A stretch of DNA of 64,000 bases from positions 33,226,001 through 33,290,000 of the forward strand of contig NC_071670.1 in NCBI RefSeq assembly GCF_028554725.1, given 5' to 3'. The notes beneath the pieces were generated by a model. The model was not told the origin of the DNA. It made no database searches and saw only the letters and a list, made by a program, of their open reading frames with translations. The DNA comes from Zeugodacus cucurbitae. Lineage: Eukaryota; Arthropoda; Insecta; Diptera; Tephritidae. Both the position numbers and the translations under genes were made by a program. Positions within the stretch are counted from its first letter, which is position 1; each line of letters opens with the position of its first letter. This document shows, one piece after another, positions 58,075-64,000 of this stretch.

Positions 58075-58112
58075 TCATTTCTTACGCTTACCGGTCACAC
58101 AGAGCGCGGAAA
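58075..58112 (-). CDS. Candidate terminal coding exon ending SALCVTGKRKK
   Basis: On the minus strand a CAG acceptor (58115-58113) is followed by 38 nt that are clearly GC-richer than the surroundings, reading SALCVTGKRKK and then TGA at 58077-58075. The exon would start with the last two bases of a split codon. It lies outside the Ro60 coding sequence, which stops at 58237. It could be the last exon of the gene that begins at 63167, or just part of the Ro60 3' UTR. I do not recognise the protein. Confidence 0.3.
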
Positions 58113-58236
58113 CTGTAAGTTTTATATAATTCACGCACTTCTTTTTTTTCACTACACTTTTACTGTTTTGTTCACTGGATCGTTACCAATTTCCTGCGCT
58201 GAGTCGTCGAGAATATATAATAGTTGAAATTTGTTT

Positions 58237-60351
58237 TTAACCGAAGCGGTTCAACGCGAAGTTGTTTATCAAATTTGTAGTGTGCTCGTCTAAACCACAA
58301 ATTTCTAATACATTTTCGTTGCGTGTAGCTGAATAACACATCGACTGACGAAATTTCAATAAGTCCAATATAACGAACCTGTGGAATTAAGGAATTAGTT
58401 AAACTTTTGTTATTAAAAAAGTATGCGCATTACACATTTATATTAACGTTAGCGTAATAGTAAATAAACAAATTAACTACACATACTTTAAATAAAATAT
58501 CACGACACTCACTTTGCTTTCGGATTCTTCTTTTCACGATATTTATCTAAAAATTTGCACAGAAATTCAGAACTATTTTTTGGATTGCCGCGTCCGGCTG
58601 TTGGCACAATAACCAGGAACACATCGTAGACCTGCTTACGTTCCATAGCACGCAAAACTGGCGTTATGAGACGCTGACTTGTCTTTGTAATCTAAATTGA
58701 GCAAATATAATTTGAAAATAAAAAATATAAAACTTGCAAAAAATTTAGTAATTGCAGTTGTTAAAACTTACATCCAACAAATCGCAATATTCAATTGCAT
58801 CTTCAACAGTTATACCATTCTCCCAGGGCATTTGTGCCAAAGCAAGCTTATCGTCAATCCAGTAGAACACATCAACCTCCTTTTCTTTTTTATAGTAACC
58901 AAAAGCTAGTGCGATTGCAGCCTCGAGAAATCCCAGTTTTTTATGATTTTTTAAAGTTTCTGTAAATATGCATTGAATTTCGTTAATTATTGGCACATAT
59001 ACTTAAACAATTATATACACACTTTTCCTGTAATTTTTTTGTATGTTTATTGTGATGTGCATACGCAACCCGGTGCTTTGATTGTTGCCAAATGACTGCT
59101 GATAGAGCTGCTTGAAAAGCGGCATTTTCAACGCTTCAACTCGCTTGGGTGCCAGCTGTTGGTTGAATTTATTAATTTGAATTAATTTTTTTTTTTTAAT
59201 TTTCTTAGTTTAATTTTCACTTTATTCGCTGATAAACTTACCTTTGCTATGTCATCACGCATGCCCAAGTCGCGCATCTGCATCAGGAATACAATGGGAT
59301 GTATATTGTCCTTGCGCAATAGTTTCTTATTTTCAAACAGCGCTTGACACAATTTCATTATTTTTGGGTTATCAAAATGATAGCGTGCCAAATTGCGCCA
59401 ACTCTTCAAGAGTTGCAAATATGACATGGTTGGTATTAACGTCTCCATTATGGGACCGAAACGTAGCAAATGATTGGGCACTTGATGGTAACGTAATTTG
59501 AATTTGCGTATGATTTTCAGTGCCTCGGCCTTATTCTTGGTTGTACGTAGTTTGCTGACAGACAAAACGACTGAGGGTGATAACTCTGTATTACTTTTCG
59601 TTTTTTCAACATCTATGGCGGTTGTCTGCTCAGTTTGCTCTTTTTCGTTCTCATTTGTTTTAGAGTCTGTGTGATTTTCAACAATGGCGAAACCATCACT
59701 CGATTCAGATGATTTAAGTAATTCAGTACATGTTTTGAAAAACGGTGTAACTGTTCCCACAGCACCGATGGTTTCGTCGTTAATATGACATAGCTTAATA
59801 AGCGATTTGTGCGTGAAGCCATGTGCACCGCGGTGCGTTAACCACATTTGACGTAGCTCTTCTGATGATTGATCTTCGTACCAAGCTGTTATGGCTTTTC
59901 TTGTTGTACTAGTGAATCCTTTATGCTTTAACTGACGTTGTATGAGCATAGCGTATTTGCAAAACATGAAAAGGTCTTCATCATTTAGTATTAACGCCGG
60001 AAAGACTTTACGCACTGACGTTTTCAATTTTATGTCGACATCACTAGCTAAATAAGCTGCATAAACGAAAAGTGGCTATTGAAGAGGTTATGAAAGCAAA
60101 AAAAACTTAGTCAGCAAATGTAGAATATTAAAATGTTTAATATTCACCTCATCACGTCGCACGAGTGTGGTTTCCTGTAGCGCTTGTCGCAAAATTAGAA
60201 GCATTGCTACGTCATCCAGTGATTTGCAGAGCTCTGCTAATTGCGGCCAATACAACCCAACATTGATCGAGCCACGCAGATGTATATAGACGGGTTCAAA
60301 CCTCCCAAGATAACAGAAACGCCGTAGCTTGTCTTTTGCGTCCAACTCCAT
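58237..60351 (-). CDS. Ro60: Ro60 / TROVE-domain ribonucleoprotein, six exons
   Basis: Homologue of the 60-kDa SS-A/Ro protein, a ring-shaped binder of Y RNAs and misfolded small RNAs. Exons, in order: 60148-60351, 59242-60075, 59023-59155, 58772-58959, 58513-58691, 58237-58378; all junctions are GT/AG with matching phases, giving 559 aa (human 538). An in-frame TAA lies 27 nt before the ATG. TROVE features: LRRFCYLG near residue 10, ITAWYEDQSSEELRQMWLTH in the HEAT-like ring, then HGFTHKSLIKLCH. Residues near 180-230 form a Glu/Lys/Ser/Thr-rich insert. The C-terminal von Willebrand A domain keeps its length and ends NVLEICGLDEHTTNL, but the MIDAS DxSxS is replaced by N383-I-Q385-K-N387, and the later Asp of VFTD is absent (IVPTAG). 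Metal-dependent ligand binding is therefore unlikely. It lies head to head with the zinc-finger gene. Confidence 0.93.
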
Positions 60352-61526
60352 TAGCGAGCTTTTAAGAAGCCTACTTTACGCACAGCTGAATGAAATGAAC
60401 ATGGAAAAGAAAAAATAATTTCTGAATTCTTTAAACGTACATTAACCACTTACAACACCAACGTCTTAAAAGCTATCGCCACCGCCCGCTTTCACTGTCT
60501 ATTCTTTGCTTTCCTGATGTCTACGGCCACAGCCCAAATTAAGACACGCAAAAACAATTCTCACTTCTAAGCCAACCTTATTAAATGGTTATAGCCTTTG
60601 TCGTTAATAATATCGTATTTGTGTAAGATTTTGAAATGTAAAAATGGTCAAACTGAAGAATGAAATGAAGAAATGTGCAAACAGCACAAAACGTAATGAA
60701 ATGCAAATTGCAATAGCTCTACTTTTTTTGGGATGACAAAAGTTTCGGAAGAATTCATCGATAGACGTGAAAGAAGTACAAAGGAAATATCGATAGTCTT
60801 ATTTTGGCACATATATGAGCACAATGTGCATTAAAATTTCATAGTTCTATTATACTTACAATAACTGTAAATAAATATGGATGTTGAAAAATTTATTACT
60901 TAACCCGCAGCAAAGGAATGCTGTTAAAAATTGCCAATTTATAATCGATTTCCGATTATCCCAAATGTTAAACGATTTTCTCCGTTTACACATTTCCAAT
61001 TAGAAACAGTTGACAAATGAAATTATACAAAACAGAAACGAAGAAATTGCCTATGAAAACAAATAACGCAAAATATATTTGGAGGAATCATATTAGAATT
61101 ATTGTGTAATGATGTTAGCCAGACTGAGCGATTTCTAAAATTACAAGAATTTGAGATTAATGATATACTTATATTCAATAAATGTAAAAAAAAACAATTT
61201 AAAAGCTGAATAAACGTACATTTTTTATACTTTTTGTTTATTTTATTCAAGCCAGACCCTCATCGTTATGAAAAGCAGAATAAGATTTCTTATTTGAATT
61301 AAATACTGGTATGTTTTTCATGTGTTACTGAGCAGTTTTAGAGCCACTTGTTGGTAGTGACTTAATTTGGAAGCACTTGTGCGTCGTATGAGCAAACCGT
61401 TACAGAAATATTTCATTCAAGTAGTGTATTTGTAAATTTCACTTGTCGGATTAACATGTGTACAGATATGCAAACAGTGTAATTTTTTAATAACTTTACA
61501 AACGAGTGCTAATTTATACAATCAAA
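60352..61526. other. Intergenic region between divergent Ro60 and zinc-finger genes
   Basis: About 1.2 kb between the two start codons. The part at 60470-60545 is GC-richer and may belong to the Ro60 5' UTR or promoter. The pair ATCGATAG (60758) and ATCGATAG (60790) resembles DREF-type TATCGATA sites, which are common at fly housekeeping promoters; this is a motif match only. No Y RNA-like gene was recognised here. Confidence 0.4.
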
Positions 61527-62444
61527 ATGCGCGTAAGTATTTACATATTAAGTAAGCTGTTTATTTAGATTAATGCCATATACTCGTACAGATTTTACGT
61601 TCGCAGTATTTGAAATTGAAGGCAGAGCAGAGCCCTGACAACTCAACTACAACAAAAACAACAACTGTAAGTACATAATTGTGTTAATAATTTACAAATA
61701 TTTCCGTACTTTTACAACATTATTATTGTGCATTTATTTCTGCTCACATGTCCTCAGCTGACTGCGCTTCACGATGAAAGGCAAATTCGACAAACAAGAA
61801 TGACCTCGAAGGCCATACGAGATGTAAACTCGATACAAACCGTTACTAAGGCTGCACATACTACCGTAGAACGCGACTCTATAATTACTACAAGTAATAC
61901 GACATCAGCAATTTATCGCCGTAATTCAAGTTTAGCCTGTAATGACACCTCAAAGTGTACTGCCGAGATTTTACAAAATGCTTTATATGCCGCTAAGCAT
62001 AATCTCGGCGTTAATTGTGCAGACAATTCGCCCGGACAACTAACTTTACAAAAACGTCGTCAAACACTGGCATGCGTTAATGATGATTTTTTAAAAGAGC
62101 AGATTTTGAATGCTTTAAAAATTAAATTAATTAATACGCCGACCGACCAATATACACGCATCAATGTGGTAGTGAGATTCTATGAGGAAGGTACGATGTG
62201 GTATACACGATTCTATCGTAGTTATCAGGATGTATTGTGGGTACAAATACCGCGTGTTGGTCAAACCTTCAAAACAAAGTGGCATTTCAAATGTGAGGTT
62301 TGTCAGAAGAAACTATGTTCTTTCAGCACGCTAAAATCTCATCTAAATATACATATGGGATTCTTTCCATATCGTTGTGAATATTGCCCAAAGCAATACC
62401 CTGCTAGAGGCTCTTTCACGCGTCATGTGAAGCAAAAACATTAA
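61527..62444 (+). CDS. C2H2 zinc-finger protein, three exons
   Basis: Exons: 61527-61532 (Met-Arg only, then GTAAGT), 61592-61666 (25 codons, then GTAAGT) and 61758-62444. All junctions are phase 0, giving 255 aa. The N-terminal part begins MRILRSQYLKLKAEQS and is followed by a Thr-rich stretch; the middle has no domain that I recognise. Two C2H2 fingers close the protein: CEVCQKKLCSFSTLKSHLNIH (about 206-226, given here by its pattern CX2CX12HX3H) and CEYC to HVKQKH (about 234-255, CX2CX12HX4H). The linker MGFFPYR is close to the usual TGEKPY type. A nuclear nucleic-acid-binding role is likely from the fingers; the target is unknown. Confidence 0.82.
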
Positions 62445-62547
62445 GGTGGGATTTAACAACATTGCTATGAGGTGACAAATCATGTGGATAGACATATGAT
62501 GTAAGACGACAAACCATGAGCATAGACATGGTTTGGAATCAGTGACG

Positions 62548-62553
62548 AATAAA
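62548..62553 (+). terminator. Likely polyadenylation signal of the zinc-finger gene
   Basis: AATAAA, 104 bp after the TAA stop, on the coding strand. A second AATAAA lies at about 62770. Confidence 0.55.
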
Positions 62554-63107
62554 AATACTTACCAGTGGACGAATTTACTCAAAAGTGCTTTACAAACAAT
62601 AATTGAATTTTGGTTTTTACAGTTTATAACTACAGCCATTTAATTTAGAGAATAAGTTAACCCAGTGAATAATTTTTGACTTTTATACAGTTTATCTGTA
62701 TAAATATTTACTAATGCAGATTATAGAACTTAATTATATAAAAATGAAGTTATTTGTAAAGAAAAAACAAATAAAATTTAAAGTTTTTGTACATATTTAC
62801 ATTGAAATCACACAAATGTAGTTTATATTTATAAGGAATTGATTCATGTGATATAAGTATGATAGAAATCAGTTAAGTTAGTGTGAAGGTATGGACAATT
62901 CTGAACTAATTTGTTCGAATATTATTGAGAAACAAAGAAATCTTATTGGTCCAAGTAATTTAGTGTAACCGAATAGCACATAATATAACTAAAATCACCA
63001 AACTGTATGAAACATTTGTATAAAAGAAAATGAAAATGCGACAAAATGTTGAGCATACTTTTTATGTATCAAAGCGTTAAATTAGATAAAATAAATTCTT
63101 TACTTAC
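62554..63107. other. 3' flank of the zinc-finger gene
   Basis: AT-rich and without a reading frame. If the exon at 63108-63167 is real, this is also the start of an intron of that minus-strand gene. Confidence 0.4.
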
Positions 63108-63167
63108 GTTGTCCACTTGGTTGCCAGCGTCTCTCTGCATATTTTCATTGATTATTGACATTGACAT
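63108..63167 (-). CDS. Candidate first coding exon of a minus-strand gene
   Basis: On the minus strand an ATG at 63167 opens 20 codons, MSMSIINENMQRDAGNQVDN, directly followed by the strong donor GTAAGT at 63107. The base composition is richer than that of the flanks. I do not recognise the protein and no downstream exon can be assigned with certainty; the frame at the junction is phase 0. The gene would run leftwards across the zinc-finger gene and perhaps Ro60, which would then be nested in its introns. Confidence 0.45.
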
Positions 63168-64000
63168 TATGAAGTTTATTAAGTAAACGGTATTCGATAT
63201 GTTTTAGCTTGCAGCTAATATGTAGTAGCTCTCACTTCATTTTGGATTTTCTCTCATTCAAAAATTTCGCTGGAATTTTGAATAAATTTTGCTATTTCTA
63301 TGGATGGATGGATTTATGATGGATTTATCCAATACTCTGTAGGGTCTATAAATATATTTATTGCCAACGCTAATAAGAAAATATGCTTTGTTTGTTTTTG
63401 TTGCTTTGTGTTTTTTTTATTTTATTGTTAATTATATTAATCTTATACGCGGCTAAACAATTTTATGAGAATACTTTTAAAACTGGCATACATTCCTACA
63501 CTTTTTTGTATTTGCGATAAATATTCTTCCGCTCAAATTTAACATGTTTATTATTTTTGTCGAATAAGCAAATATTTAATGTCGCAAGAATTTTCCTTTA
63601 GATTTTTGTTATTTATTTATTTTATGTTTTGTTATGATTCGCTCATCTGACATGTGGCACTTGCATAAATTTGAAATGTCATCGCTTAACCACCTTATAG
63701 TAGTATTTAAGTGTTGCACTTAATTAAATTTTAATAGACTACTATTAATTTAAAGACTTAAGCTTGTTATTGCACTTAGATTATAAAGTAAAATGTAATG
63801 CTTTGCATTTGTTTTCTAGATTTCAATATTTAGTTAAATTTAATTTAATTTATTTTTTATTGGTAGATCTGCAAGTTTATACTATGTATTAGTGAAGTGT
63901 TAAGTTGAAAATTGCTTTTAATTTGTATTTTGTATTTTTTTCGTTTCACTACGTTTTTTCACTAGCGTAATTTTAAATGTTGCTCATCGGCGTTTCGATT
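63168..64000. other. AT-rich right edge of the window
   Basis: Presumed 5' region of the minus-strand candidate gene. GGATGGATGGATTTATGATGG at 63301 onwards is a short GGAT run. No other feature supported. Confidence 0.35.

Noticed and set aside
58000..61500. Y RNA gene near Ro60
   Set aside because: I looked for the conserved paired ends of Y RNAs around the gene on both strands and saw none; a covariance-model search would be needed to exclude it.
1..64000. tRNA genes, rRNA, CRISPR arrays or bacterial operon signals
   Set aside because: No cloverleaf with intact A and B boxes was recognised and no regularly spaced repeats occur; the gene structure is eukaryotic.

Overview
The window looks like nuclear DNA from a higher fly, most likely a tephritid fruit fly; the family-level call is inference. 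It is AT-rich, genes are split by introns with GT/AG ends, and the non-coding DNA is packed with insect transposon relics (RTE, jockey-like, mariner, Tc1, pogo, hAT) and unclassified repeats. Three genes can be modelled exon by exon, one more is cut by the left edge, and two isolated coding-like exons suggest a further minus-strand gene. No rRNA, tRNA, CRISPR or bacterial-type features were seen.

Layout. 1-632: last coding exon of an unrecognised plus-strand gene with a Gly/His-rich region and a hydrophobic C-terminus. 0.6-29 kb: gene desert holding RTE fragments, two copies of a TTAA-bounded MITE, a pogo relic, a nearly exact 2,447-bp tandem duplication and a Tc1-like relic. 29.2-49.6 kb: the GAS8/DRC4 gene (ciliary dynein regulatory complex), five coding exons giving 477 aa. 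Its start codon sits alone at the end of exon 1 and a 43-nt exon follows 12.6 kb later. Its first two introns total about 18.7 kb and hold most of the transposons, including a nested RTE insertion (37.1-40.1 kb) and a textbook hAT MITE (46.2-47.2 kb). 49.6-53.1 kb: a pogo-type MITE, a dispersed repeat and a jockey-like relic. 53.1-58.1 kb: AT-rich and free of long reading frames. 58.2-60.4 kb: a six-exon Ro60/TROVE gene on the minus strand (559 aa). 61.5-62.4 kb: a divergent plus-strand gene for a 255-aa protein with two C2H2 fingers. 63.1 kb: a probable minus-strand coding start exon.

Functional reading. GAS8 acts in motile cilia and flagella, which in flies means sperm tails and chordotonal neurons. 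Ro60 is an RNA-binding quality-control protein; here its von Willebrand A half has kept its length but lost the metal-binding (MIDAS) residues. The Ro60 and zinc-finger genes lie head to head about 1.2 kb apart and could share control sequence. Nothing links the functions of the genes to each other. The transposons are inactive where their proteins can be read.
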